Below the pieces are notes generated by a model. The model was not told the origin of the DNA and ran no database searches. It saw only the letters and a list, made by a program, of their open reading frames with translations. The position numbers and the translations under genes were made by a program. A stretch of DNA of 64,000 nt from Prosapia bicincta. Lineage: Eukaryota > Arthropoda > Insecta > Hemiptera > Cercopidae. How positions within the stretch are numbered: position 1 is the stretch's first letter; every line of letters starts with the position of its first letter. The DNA lies in contig JBAIZL010000004.1 of the NCBI GenBank assembly GCA_036971475.1, positions 68,082,010 through 68,146,009 of the forward strand, written 5' to 3'. Positions 19,212 to 31,443 of this stretch are shown in pieces.

Positions 19212-22139
19212 CTGAAAAAAGTGATAAACAGTTTGATTGAAGATTTCAACCTATTCAATTCAATATGTACTCTGAGATCAAATAAAGTTCTTATTGTTGG
19301 AGGCTCTCCAACACAACAATGCTATGAGTGCCAGAAAACTATGAGCCTTTACATATTAACCCATTTCTAGGTAAAAAGACAGGTTGATTTCTTGCAGTGT
19401 AAAGTATAACTTCATTTTTATGAATAAAATTATGTGGACATAGGAACTATTTTTAAAACTTATGGATGAGATTGATTTCCTAAAATGTTGCTGCTTTATG
19501 TAGTTTTCTGTCAACATAACAGAAATAAAATAATGTTTAAAAAATGCCTCATCCCTACAAAATAAAATGTTGTGACATCACCTATTGTTTTAATGTTTAC
19601 ATCAAGATATAGTCGTTCTATTGGTATTATAAAACGACTTTCCCAAGGCAGCCAATAACCTAAAGAAGATGGTTTAAACCTACTTTTAATTTTTTTCCAT
19701 ATTCCAGATAAATGCCTGAATTTTTTTAAAATTTTAAACTATTCATAAATTTTAGTTAAAATGTTTTTTAAACTTGAAAAACATCATATTTGTTGATTCC
19801 ATCTTCACGTGAGCTACTAGTTTTTAATTAAAAACATTTGTAAATATGTTACACTTGCCTATAGTACCACTTATTTTATAGTTGTTGAGGACGGCTGTTT
19901 CAGAAGATGTCTCAATATTAACTCATACCACCAATCTGTTACTGTAGTATTGATATCTCTTACAATATTGGTAATTGTTTTGTTGTTTTTATTTTAATGC
20001 TGTTTCCATTATCTATGCAATCATTTTATTCAATGGGAATTAACTAAAATAGGTGATGTAAGTGGTGTAACCTTGGCTCACATAATATGCATTAATAGTA
20101 TATTATACTGGGTGATGTGTCTTATTCTAGTTTCATACATGGATTACCATTTAATTCTTGAGGCTCAAGTTTATTTATTTTCATGTAAATTTCTGTTTTC
20201 ATATTTACAAGAAAGTAAAATAACACTAATCATGTACAAACTCATATTTTCAACTCCCTTGAAAAGATAAACAAGGTCTTCCATTCTAGCGGAATAGAAT
20301 CATGATGTGTGGCTAATATTGGTATGACATAGCAAAATTACTCTATCTTGTGGTAAATGATACAATGGAAACAATTAAGACTAAATCAACAATAAGTATG
20401 ATATATATAGGCCTATATAATCCACTATTTAGTATTTATAACCAAGTCATAATTTTTTAAAATTCTGTATAAATGAAATAACATAATTAAAATTAAATAT
20501 TTTTCAGAAGAAAAGTGAAAACCTAGTTACAAGTTTCAAAATCGTCCAATAGATGACAGCTGTGTGTTTTTAAAAAGATTATTTTGATCAGAGCAGAAGT
20601 TGACTGCCTGATAAAGTCCATAGTGATATTTAAAGTGGTTGAATGGTTTAATCTGTCAATAATAATTATAAATTTCAAGTTGAATGCTACTTTGTAGCCC
20701 TAATTTAAAATTAAGTGAAAATATATTGATCAGAATTAATAGGAACTGCTCTAGAAATTAATTTTCTAAAAATATTATGTTGGACCTGGTCCATTTATTC
20801 TGGGAACAATCCATATATTATACTGTAGTAGGTTCTATATTATTTAATTCAGATATTGATTTATTATTTTTCTTTGGTTAGGCATTAGTTATGGATTTTA
20901 CTTAGAACTTAAGGCACATAAAGTGATATGAAAGTAATAGATGAAACTGTTAACTAACCTTAATGTTAAAGAAACAAAAATCAGTTTATATCTGCATTTT
21001 TTAGTTGGAAAGGAATCTATGAAAAGGTTTAATTTTTAAAAATCTCTTGTGCTTGTTCCTTTGAAATAATAAGATATTACTTCAGACTTTGGTTGTAGAC
21101 CCTTAGTTTATTGTATGCTCATAATTTTCATCCAAATATGTTTCACTTCTTAGAATTTATATAATTGTTATATAACAGGCTAGGTTTAAAGAAATGTTTT
21201 CAAGCTCTTAAACTTGTTGAAAACATTTAAGCCAATGTAACCATGGCTGAGGAAAAAAACATTTGAGAGAAGCATTAAAATAGGACAGGTAAAATATCAT
21301 CCCAGTTGATTTGTGTAGCACACACATTTTTGTTGATAAAACAAAAACCTTGTCTTTGGTTCGTTAGAAAAAGTAGCTAACCAGAAAGGGTAAATCTGCT
21401 AATAAAATTAAGGTACCTACACAACTTTAGTTTCAGAGGATGGCCTTGGTGAGGGGTCAGTAAATTGTACAAAAGATATTACTATAAAACAGTTGAAGAA
21501 AAACTAGTAGGTGTAGTTAATGCACACCTTCTGTGGTTTGTTGAATTTCTTCTTGCTTTTATGGAAGGTAGTTTGAGTAGTATACATGAAAAATAAATGC
21601 TTTAAAAGAGTAATTTGAGTTACAAATTGTCTTAATGAGGGTCCCAATCTCTTCTAGTATTTCTTTAGAAGAATTCTTGAGATAGGCCTGCTACTATATC
21701 AAAGTCGTAGAGAACACTATGTTTATTCTAGAGGTTAATGAATAAAAATATACCTGCGGGTCATCTCAGATTTGGAATAATATAACAGTTCCTCGCTTTG
21801 TACCAAAACCCAGGAAATATTTATGATTTCAAGTAATTTCTAAGCAAATATTTGTGAACTAATTAATCACTGTCATTTTTGTTAAACTTTAAATATTTTT
21901 GTAAAAATCAACACCATCAAAAGCGCTCTTGACTGAATGGTTTTTATCGTCGTTTCAGGCGTGTGTGCATTGAATTATAATGGAATATACGAATAATAAG
22001 GGTTATGCCTCAATGGAATTAATCATAATTCGTAATCGATTCAGATCATCATTTTACCAGCATATTCAAGTTTACAAAGGCCGTCAAATTATTTGTTTAC
22101 CTTGTTGAAATAACTGCACACATTTGTTGCTAACTCGGG
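19211..22139. other. Long AT-rich stretch without recognisable features
   Basis: About 2.9 kb was read on both strands; no domain, repeat family, tRNA or rRNA was recognised. The short frame at 20073-20270 is hydrophobic low-complexity AT-rich sequence and is not supported. Confidence 0.5.
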
Positions 22140-22288
22140 ATTTCCCTGTGCAGTTCGGGTAGGGTATTGACGTGAAGGGTGCGAAGTACGCATGTCCTAT
22201 AGCTCGGCGTTGCCTACTCCGCTCAGTAGAGTGCGCGGCCCGAAGCAGTGTGACCGCACCTTACCTCTTTGGAAATGTCAGGTAATAC
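22140..22288 (+). promoter_or_regulatory. GC-richer patch, candidate first exon or promoter
   Basis: About 150 bases are clearly richer in G+C and CpG than the surroundings (GTGCGAAGTACGCA, TCGGCGTTGCC, GAGTGCGCGGCCCGAAGC). The patch ends GAAATGTCAG|GTAATA at 22280, a good 5' splice donor context on the + strand. A short ATG frame runs through it. It could be a 5' non-coding exon or an old GC-rich insertion. Confidence 0.3.
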
Positions 22289-23845
22289 ACGTGTCTGTAC
22301 ATTTATTACTAATGTGTAATTTTAATATTATTCGTAAAAAAACAATTTTAAATATAGTTTTTATTTGTAAACAAGTTGTACGTTTATAAAATAAATAATT
22401 TTTCTATAATAATAATTTTGTCTCTTAGAATGTCAGAATACAGTATCTTTAGATAAGCGTATTTTATTAGATTCTTAAAAACACAAGTTAAGTAGTAATT
22501 TAGACATTTTTAACAGAATATTTTATGTTGGAAAAAGAATTTTTTTGAGAATTGTGTTTGAACAAATTTGGTTTTGTCAAAATAATTATTCGAAATTAAA
22601 ACTTTCTCAAATTTACTATGCAATTTTATTTTAATAACAGTGGTAATAAGTTTTTAATAAAAGGGACGGTAAATTTTCTAAATAGTGGCTCCTAATCTTT
22701 ACAATTTCAAGTCAGTACTTCGTTAATAATGCACAGATATACTGTCTAAGAAACTGTCATTGAAACGGTTTAGAATCAGTCACTCCAATTTAAAATGTAA
22801 ATAAAACCATGCATAGTCAGTTAATTCCCGATGGCTATAGGGTACTTGATTTTGTTTTGAAATACCCTCCATACTTTTTACAATTTAAGAGATATTAGTC
22901 TAAGCAGAAATAGATAAACTTAATCATATATTTTTCAAACGAAAACAAATATTTTTCGAAAATGGGCTATAAAAAAAACATGTTTTCTATTTTTAATCTT
23001 TTAAATATTATAACGTTTTGCAGGAAAATTTTATATGCTACATTAAAAAAAAAAAAAAATATTTGTATAGCTCTTTTCTGCGCGGCATTTTTTAAATAAT
23101 AAGTTAAGACTAGACCTGAAAATAAAATGTAACGATATCTACCTAAAGTGATCGTTTCGACGAAGGTTTCATGTCCAAGAAGTTAAAACAAGTTTTATTA
23201 AAATTTGTCCGAACTAAATTAATAACTTATTTATTTAAAACAATCTAAAAACTGTAATTAGGACTAACCTAATAATTACAGCTATAAACATGCCCGGAGA
23301 AAATTAGCACGTAAACAATACTTTAAGATATGAACCTTTATATGTTGTGGGACTATAATTATAAGCACGCTATTAGCCTACATTTGTTTAAAAATTAGAA
23401 ACTGGACTACTATAAAATCAAAAATATTCTTTACAGTTTTTAATCAAAGAAAATTTTAGTGGAAAGAAAAAAGTTAGGTAATTTTTCAAATAGGCATAAT
23501 TCATACTTTAGTCTATAAAAATCAGACGAAAACACTTAGGCCTAGTAGTCAATACTGATTTAATACAGATTTCTAAGTAGGAAACACAGTTTACCATTCT
23601 GTAAATTTATTTGAAAACAACTTTTGTTAAGGAAATTATGAGAATTGTACTTAAATAATTTGTGCATAGACGCCTATTTCTTATTTTCATGGTTTTATTT
23701 GCTGGAATCTTAATTAACACTTAAAATAATCTTCAACGACAAGACTGAATCCATTGTCAACATGATTGCAAGTTTTCATTGTCTTACTTCACTTGTGGAA
23801 CAGCTGATAAAACCATTAATTTGCTAGCTGTCCGTTAGGGGTGCT
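22289..23845. other. AT-rich stretch, nothing recognised
   Basis: No supportable feature is present. A run of 13 A at about 23047 and several TAGGCCT-type palindromes are noted. Confidence 0.5.
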
Positions 23846-23849
23846 GTAT

Positions 23850-24171
23850 GATGATATAATGCGATTCTCTCTGATTGGTTGAATATATTAACAATTCCCG
23901 CTTGTAAAATCTGACTTTTCACAATTATTAGTTCTTGTTGCCATTATAGTTTAGTTGTGTTTGTTCTTTTCTGTGAAAGTGTTAATAAGTTTTAGTGGAT
24001 AAGAGACGGCTTGTTCTAGTTCTTTGTTAATTATTTTACTTGTTTGTTGTCTATGGTAGTGCGTAATTAATCCTAATCGAAGTTAGTAATAAATATAACT
24101 ATTCTAGTAATATTTCTGTTGCCTTTCGACATATTATAGCCTTTGTTTTTGTAATTACACATAGCAGGAAG
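23850..24171 (+). promoter_or_regulatory. Candidate promoter and non-coding first exon
   Basis: An ATTGGTTGAA (inverted CCAAT-type box) at about 23874 is followed by AATTCCCGCTTG and about 250 bases without long frames, ending in AGCAGGAAG|GTAAGAG at 24171, a consensus 5' splice donor. This arrangement fits a TATA-less insect promoter with a 5' UTR exon on the + strand. No downstream coding exon could be linked to it. Confidence 0.3.
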
Positions 24172-24174
24172 GTA

Positions 24175-25324
24175 AGAGAAAAAATTTAAGTTTTCAACAA
24201 CAAATTATTTTGTAAAATAATTGATTTTTAGAAAATAGTTCATGTCATGAAGAATAAACTGTACTTTATTGTTTATATTGCACTGTTCACATTTCAAGAT
24301 TTCTATTAATAAACTTCTTAAGAATTTTAAAACCTACATTTACCAAATTTTTCATAAATAATTATTTGTTAGGGCTATAGCTATTTTCAGATCGTAGGAG
24401 ATCGTTAATAACCTTCACTTTCAAAACAACTGCTGTAAAAATTTAAATATTTAACTTACCTTTTAAGCCTACTTATAAAATAATTATTCATAAACTAAAA
24501 AAAAAATTACTTTCAGATTTAATTTCGGCATCTATAAACATTTTTTTAAGTTTATATATTTAAATACAATATATAGGTATTAATTTACACAAAAATTAAT
24601 TAGGCCCCTATAGTACCCTAGTTACTGTTCTATGTGTGCCATAAGTCTCCATTTACTTTTATGTATTGAATTAATTGTTTTAAAGCGTCTACAGTACGTA
24701 AAAATATTACTGATAATACATATTGGTAAGCAGTCAGTGGCCTAATATATAGCAAACATTGTTACAACTCTGCTTTTTCCATGTGTAACTCAAACGCAAT
24801 TTATAGAACACTTTAAAATTTCAAAAGTCACTACCCATAAATAGTGTTTAAACTTGAAAGAAATCGGATCATAACCTCAAGCTATCAACCCACAAAACTG
24901 TATTATAAAGTAAATGTTTCTTTATACAACAGCACTATTTGAAACTAGAATAAAATATAGCTAGAACATAACTACAGAGTGTCCAGTTATATGTTTTATT
25001 ATTAAAACAAATAGATATAGGCCTAATGATGGCAACATTGAACTCAGCAAACTGTTGAACATGATGTAACTCCGTAATGTTTAATTACGTAAAATAACAT
25101 ACGAGGTGTTTTCACATGTGTTATTTAAAGATATATTATAAACAAATATTTTAAAGTCATAAGCTCTAGTTGATGCATACAACTTTAAAAGAATACAACC
25201 ATCATTTACCTACATTCGAAACTGTAGTTACGAGCCTGTAGTTGCAAGATTAAAGTTACCCGTTCAATTCGGCTATCGAATAATTTACGTAGAAAAATAT
25301 TTGATCAGTTTCTACTATTAGCTC
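24175..25324. other. AT-rich stretch, nothing recognised
   Basis: No supportable gene, repeat or RNA feature was found. Confidence 0.5.
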
Positions 25325-25790
25325 ACACTCTCTCTATAGCTATATATCTTGTTCAAATTTTCAATCGTTAATAAAATAATTCTTATTCATTCAGTCAAGT
25401 CCAAATAATTTTTTAAAACTTGTAGTGGATGACAGTAGATGTTAATACAGTTTTTCAAATATTAACTCATTAATTAAATTTAATTAGTAAATTTTAGTTT
25501 TATATTGGGGTAAAACGTTTCACAAAATGGTATTCAATATATTTACTCTGTCCCATTTGGCTTAAAACAAATTATAACATATGATTTTATAAAACAGCTG
25601 ATTTTATATTATAGGTTATGTGATAGAACAGCTGTTTTAACGCATATGTAATGCTACTTTATTTATATTAATTGTGATTATTTAATAAAAAGTAACTAAA
25701 ATTATTAAAAAAATTTCACCAAAATAGGAATAGACTTTCAAAAAAATTCGTATATTATTTGTTTTTATTATAGGAAATATATTTTAACCG
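25325..25790 (+). repeat. Family F7, longest uninterrupted copy
   Basis: Ordered blocks CACACTCTCTCTATAGC, CAAATTTTCAATCGTTAATA, AGTCAAGTCCAAATAATTTT, CTTGTAGTGGATGACA, CCCATTTGGCTTAAAACAAA, AAAACAGCTGATTTTATATT, GGTTATGTGATAGAACAGCT and AGGAATAGACTTTCA are shared with the reverse-oriented copy at 32975-33875. It encodes no protein and shows no obvious terminal repeats. Confidence 0.9.
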
Positions 25791-26441
25791 GTTGTTTTGA
25801 ACTTATATTTTAATACAGTTATATAGTCTAGTAATATACATGATGGGGCGATACCTTCGCATTGTTTTAACTATGAGGTTATGTTTATAAAACGATAAAG
25901 GTTTAACAATGATGGAATTTGGTCGACTAACGTTTATGACTGACATTTAAAAGCTTTTTTCTTGTTCAGAATTTTATTTTTGAGTAATAAATATGGGATA
26001 AAAATAAGAGTTTATCAGTATATCTCAAGTAGCCTATTATCATTATCTTGAAAGTTCAATATTTCATATTTTCACATATTTGCTAAATCAACATTAGTTA
26101 CATGTGTTCTTTGAGCTTCCTACTGCGGGAACTATAGGCAATAGGAGGTAATATTCAAACTAACGAAGGTAATGGTTAGGTGTGTTGTTTTATCAATACA
26201 CTTCGCATATTTATTCCCCAATGCCCTGATAACGTCACGCTGTATGATTACACATACAACTTGCCAATGCCACTCGTGTTCGCAATACCGTTAATAGGCC
26301 TGCACGTACTACAGTGTGTTTAGGAAGTTATAGCTTCATGACAATATTTCAAGACTTTTGATAATATGCTTGAGAGAAAAGTTAATTTGTGAAGCGTATA
26401 GATTAGTTCGGTAAAAGAAAACAATTTTCTATTTATCACTG

Positions 26442-26547
<106 letters not shown>

Positions 26548-27176
26548 TATTGTAGTACTCTCGAATTTACATAGAAAATTAAATCATGAGTATTACGATT
26601 GGACAGGAAGTGCAACGTCCGTTCCAGACTCGCTCACACAAGCACAATGAATAGTGTTTGTTGAAACACCTTTTTTGGAACATTGAAAGATCTATTGTTT
26701 TCACATCCACCTGTTTTGTAGAGCATATGGAATATATTAAATTGTAATGAATACATCTCACATTTCCTGCTACAGCTTGGTGTCTGATTATTTAAACATA
26801 TTTTCTTGCATTTACTGATCTTAAACTTAAATGTAGGCCTACTTAAACAAAAATCATAGTTGATGTTTTTACGAGTAGACTTTCAAAACGTATATTACAA
26901 TGATCTTATTTTCGAGCATTAGTCTTCTCCTAGAATCTTATAATGCTCTAAAATGAAAACACTGTAATATAGCTCTCGTCCTTCTACTCGTAAAACTGTA
27001 TCAAAATGCAAAACAAAGAATAATATTCATAAAAATATGATTTAATGTTTTCGCTAAATAATGGTTCCAGCATTATCAAGAGATTATAATTAAATCAAAC
27101 TGAGGTATACGGCTAAGTTATATCATTGTAATAATCGCATCTACGTGGCGTGTCGAAACTTCTACAACTATATAGT

Positions 27177-27440
27177 GCAGGGTTGTCCAACTGGCAGTCC
27201 GCCGTCCTATTCTGAGTGGGCCGTCAATAGTTTTTCAAACTTCAAAAGAAATAGTTATTTAATAAAGTTAAACAAAATTGGTTCATTGTATCAGTCAGTT
27301 GAAGCCATCTAACTGCCTAAAATTCACCATTTTGTATCTAATTGTAGAAAAGTTTCCATCGGCTCCTGGTAAATGGATTTCTCGAACTCTGCACCACACA
27401 TTGGTGTGCCCCGCGGTTTGGCCCAAAGATTGATTTTTGC
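27177..27440 (+). mobile_element. Probable hAT (Charlie-like) fragment
   Basis: It begins CAGGGTTGTCCAACTGGCAG, a typical hAT-Charlie-type terminus, followed by a GGGCCGTC block; near the far side TTGGTGTGCCCCGCGGTTTG resembles the opposite subterminal region. No right terminal CAACCCTG end or transposase codons were recognised, so it is a truncated non-autonomous copy. Confidence 0.55.
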
Positions 27441-27519
27441 CCCCCACATTTGTAAGTTGGTCAATTCTGATATAGTGTATTGGATTATTAGAGTATCTGA
27501 TAAAGTGTGTTGGATACAT

Positions 27520-27702
27520 ATATGTATGTATATATATATGTATGTATATATATATATATATATAATATTTTATATTAAATATGGTGATATGTTTTCTTGT
27601 AATATAGTTAATAAATTAAAAATATTTCAAAAACAATAATACCTTTAATGCATATATTTATTCACTAAAAGTATTATTGTTTTTGAAATATTTTCAATTT
27701 AT

Positions 27703-27762
<60 letters not shown>

Positions 27763-27765
27763 TTG
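27520..27765. repeat. Relic of the 51.9-53.7 kb family with two TA microsatellites
   Basis: ATTAAATATGGTGATATGTT, CTTGTAATATAGTTAATAAA and AAAATATTTCAAAAACAA match 52437-52500. The sequence then folds back (TATTATTGTTTTTGAAATATTTT), giving a palindrome of about 45-base arms around 27650, flanked by TA arrays (27547-27563 and 27707-27760). Confidence 0.85.
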
Positions 27766-28572
27766 TCTACAATTTACGACAGTAATCACATGGTATTATT
27801 CCACATCGTGAAGTGTTATTTTACAAATTCCACCTTTCCATGTAGGCCTATATTATCATTAATGCAATTTACTGAGTTTATAATAATATTATTATTACTT
27901 TTACACCCAATTTTATATTTTTATCTTTCAATATTTTACTTATTTATTTTATTTCATGTTCTATAAAATAAAAATTAACATTTGATCATTTTTGACTATT
28001 TATTTTATTTATTGAAATTTTATTAATTCTTTATAATAAATCATACAAAGCAGTATTATGTGTTGGTGGATGGTTGGCATTATTAGAAATTATTGGTTTG
28101 GGTAGTTTTTATATTTGTTGAAAATTTAAAATTATTTTCCTTTTTACGTACTATACTGTTGAATCCAAATAGTTTAATTCACCATTAGTTTCATTTACAT
28201 ATTACAGATAATAGTAATATCATCCAATATTATGTTTCAATTTGTACCATTATAACGGGAAATATATAGACCGTCATTTATATATCGAATCCATTTACCA
28301 TTTTGGTCGTATATCTTCGTCATAATGTCAAATAGTTTTTATATACTATATATGTATTTTGTAAATATATTTCAGAAATTATAGATAAAACTGAACCCAT
28401 TGTCAAACCGCTTTCATGTTTGTAAATTTTAATATTATATGAGAATTAATTTCGATTTAATGTAATCTTTAAAGTTTGTACCTTGTATAATACTTCCATG
28501 TACTTCCTATGATGTATGTACTTCCATAATACCTATTTGAATAGTTTCTTTGATAGGAATATTCTTGTAAAT
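27766..28572. other. AT-rich stretch, nothing recognised
   Basis: There are hydrophobic chance frames only. No mitochondrial gene could be identified despite the very high A+T. Confidence 0.45.
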
Positions 28573-29173
28573 CAGGGATTATCAAACTGAGGTACACTTA
28601 GAGGTACGCGAAAATTTTCAAGGGGTACGCGGGGCAGATTAATGAAAAATTAAACCATTAAAATTTTTTATTGTTTCGTAATCACACAAGGTTATAGTTT
28701 ATTAATGGAATATAATTGAATACTTGTGTGAAGGAATAACTGATTAAACTATCATGTGATCCGACGCTAAAAAAATATTTCAGTCTTACGTTGTTAGATT
28801 TTTGGATCAATGTTGAAAAAAAGTACCAAGAACTTTCAAATACTGCTGTAAAGATTCTTACAGGGTTTTCAACTATATACCTATGTGAAATAGGGGTTTT
28901 TTGCTTAACATATCTAAAACGTAAGTACAGAAACAAGCTTAATGTTGAGGACGATTTAAGGTTGTACCTAACAAAACCTGAGTCTGACATTAAAAAGCAG
29001 GCTCATCCTTCTTATTAATTGTTTGTATTGCGTTTCTAATATATTTCCAAATATATTGTGCTTTTGATGAATATAGGGTTTCTAATTTAACCACTCCAAC
29101 AACAACAAGGGGATACGTAAAATTTTAATTTTTCATTAGGCGTACAGTCTTTGAAAACGTTTGAGAACCCCTG
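28573..29173 (+). mobile_element. hAT deletion derivative, 601 bp
   Basis: The left end CAGGGATTATCAAACTG and the right end, reverse complement CAGGGGTTCTCAAACGTTTT, are degenerate inverted repeats of hAT type. The flanking octamers TTGTAAAT (28565-28572) and CTGTAGGT (29174-29181) agree at five of eight positions, a plausible aged 8-bp target duplication. The interior keeps only the transposase C-terminus. AGGGGTACGCGGGG near the left end is typical of subterminal GC-rich blocks of this group. Confidence 0.75.
28791..29018 (+). pseudogene. hAT transposase C-terminal fragment (ZBED5/SCAND3-like)
   Basis: Seventy-five codons read LDFWINVEKKYQELSNTAVK ... ILTGFSTIYLCEIGVFCLTY ... KYRNKLNVEDDLRLYLTKPE, ending IKKQAHPSY. 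This matches the C-terminal dimerisation region of hAT transposases related to ZBED5/SCAND3, where FATTYLCE-, KYRNRLNVEDDLR- and KKQAHPSH-type blocks are conserved. The BED finger and the DDE residues upstream are missing; the element's left end lies only about 200 bases before. It cannot transpose. Confidence 0.85.
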
Positions 29174-29888
29174 CTGTAGGTAATAACATATTTTTATTAC
29201 CAATGGGAAATAAGCCAGTATTATTAATATTAACATTTCTTAATTTGTTTATTAAATCTTATGCAATGTTTATTGTATATTCATTTTGTAAATTTATTTT
29301 ATTTTTTATAATATTTGGCATATATTTAGAAATTTTATGTGTCGGAGAATTTTTGAAGTTAATATGGTCTAATAAATGGTCTACTAAGGTTTTTTGGGCA
29401 ACTCTACTAGAAGATTCATTTAAGGAGGGTATGGATTATCAATTATATGAGAACTCATATTTCCTTTGTTAAATAACATATACGAATTTTTTGCTGAATT
29501 TTAAATTTAATTTTGACATTTATTAGAGGGATGAATTCATAAACATGAAACCCTTGGTGAGGGAAGGATTAGGGAACCACGTGTGAAGGTTAGACTACAT
29601 AAAGTAGACCTGTTCTGTACAGCGGTAACAAAGAGGTCTGCACTGTACAACGACTTAAGCATGGACTACAGTAGATGGAATAGGTAGAACATAATGACCC
29701 CGTGTCCTGGGAATCGGGCAAAATAACGCATTAACCCCCCCCCCCCCCCCCGTTGCTGATACCTCAAGATACTTCTAGATAGGCCTGCTATGGAAATGGT
29801 TTCCTAATGAATATCGCAAGGAGAAAACAATTACCACTATTATAAATAGAAAGATTAATAATTTGAAACTTGCAATTTTTGTGCTGTA
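29174..29888. other. AT-rich stretch with a 17-base C run
   Basis: A homopolymer of 17 C occurs at 29735-29751. A 103-codon hydrophobic frame starting inside the hAT end (29161-29472) has no recognisable domain and is not annotated as a gene. Confidence 0.5.
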
Positions 29889-30518
29889 CAGTACGTGAGG
29901 TTTAACCATGTCTCTGACCTTGAGATCGCTAGGGTGGATTGGGTTGCAGTGCGGGGTCAAAACCCAATACTTCAGAAAACATCAGTGTCGTGTTTAAAGT
30001 GTAAACAGCTCTAATTAACTAAATGATAATAATGTAATAGTTTGATGTAGACATGATCTTTAAATGTGTTGCTCTGCTTCTGCAAAGAAAGAGACGCGAT
30101 TATGAAAGCGACAATATATGCATTGCTTAATGTTTTCAGTTATAGTTTAATTTAAAAGAGAATAGGATTCTGCGTAGGTGGAATCGACCAGAGGGAGTGG
30201 GGATTACAGCCATTTGAGCTAATAGGAAATTCACATCTTGCTGCGTGGGTGAGCCTTGTTGCCAATTCGTCGTTAAACTTCCGTTCGTCGCTCAGTGACA
30301 TCGTAACCGTGATGGAGGGATTTGCTAGTGATGTAGCTTGCTTCGTTCTGTAATTTCAGTAGCTAGCAGTGGCGGGTTGACTGTCAATGCGTTCGAACTG
30401 ACAGCATCGTATCCCTACCCTGTCACAGACCTATTCCTATTCTACTTTAAACCAAAGTATAGGCTAGTAGTCAAATGCTAGAGCAGAACGAGGGGACACC
30501 GTTAAACCTCACGCACTG
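29889..30518. mobile_element. TA-flanked MITE, 630 bp
   Basis: The left end CAGTACGTGAGGTTTAAC and right end (reverse complement CAGTGCGTGAGGTTTAAC) are 18-base inverted repeats differing at one position, each bordered by TA (29887-29888 and 30519-30520). CAGT ends plus TA duplication fit the Tc1/mariner/pogo superfamily. The interior is non-coding and more GC-rich than its flanks, with no transposase remnant that I can see. Confidence 0.85.
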
Positions 30519-30764
30519 TACATCTTTAGGCCCGGCGCACATGAGCTTGAAAGTAATCGGGACGCCGAGATAATTTTCTATCTGATACCTATCGGAGTTT
30601 CAGTGCACATGAGCTAGAATGTAAGAGCGCGTCATTTCAAGCCTATCGTTTTGATAGTTATTTTCCATGTTGGGGACTGGCTTCACTCTATGTTGTTTCT
30701 CCTACGAGATGGATCATAAACAAGTGCAAGTTTACAAAAAGAAAATAGTGTTTTCGTTCTTAGT

Positions 30765-31368
30765 GTACAAATACATTGGTGAAAGGGAAAGTAAAAGAAG
30801 AAGATATTGAATTCGCCCATTTAATAATGGGAGATATTTAAAAGGTGCGTTCAAGACCGTTTTAATTGACTTGAGGGAAGATAAACAAAAATTCTTTAAT
30901 TATTTTTGAATGTCTACTCGATCGATACACCAATAACAGGTACCCGAATCTGCCTTACATCTTTGTAGGAGACGATGCATTTGGGCTTTCTACTCATATA
31001 TTGCGACCGTACAAGGGAAGATTGTTGTCAAAAACAAGAAGGATTTTCAACTACCTAAGCAGAGCCCGCCGATACATTGAATGCTCTTTTGGACTTTTAT
31101 CTAACAAATGCAGAATTTTTCACCGCCCAATAAATGTAAAAACAAATTTTGCCGTAAAAATAGTCCAGACTTGCTGTCTCCTTCACAATTACGTACGTCA
31201 AAGAGATGGGTATAATTTCACACAAACATTGTCGATTACAAGGCTCGAAGAGTCAACGAATTATACAAATAATGACCAGGCAATATCGAGGTCTGGTCCT
31301 GCTGTGAATGCTATTAGAAATGGATATGCAAACTGTTTTGAGAGCGAAGTTGTACGAGTGGCTTGGCA

Positions 31369-31370
<2 letters not shown>
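30765..31370 (+). pseudogene. Harbinger (HARBI1-like) transposase relic
   Basis: Reading from about 30765: YIGERESKRRRYWIRPF, GAFKTVLIDLREDKQKFFNY and MSTRS, the N-terminal part of Harbinger nucleases, with two stops. At about 30925 it jumps to RYPNLPYIFVGDDAFGLSTH and then YKGRLLSKTRRIFNYLSRAR, RRYIECSFGLLSNKCRIFHR. The GDDAF block supplies the second catalytic Asp and YIECSFG the Glu of the DDE_Tnp_4 domain; the stretch with the first Asp is deleted. The open frame after 31001 is intact to the TA microsatellite, which has expanded inside the coding tail at 31371. No MYB/SANT partner gene is present. Confidence 0.88.

Positions 31371-31439
<69 letters not shown>
31371..31439. repeat. (TA)n microsatellite inside the Harbinger element
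   Basis: About 34 TA units interrupt the 3' coding end of the transposase relic. Confidence 0.98.

Positions 31440-31443
<4 letters not shown>

Noticed and set aside
27763..27966. Possible mitochondrial insertion (NUMT)
   Set aside because: The hydrophobic, AT-rich sequence suggested it, but no mitochondrial protein motif, tRNA or rRNA could be read.
29161..29472. 103-codon hydrophobic + strand frame
   Set aside because: It starts inside a hAT terminal repeat, has extreme AT codon use and matches no family I know; treated as chance.
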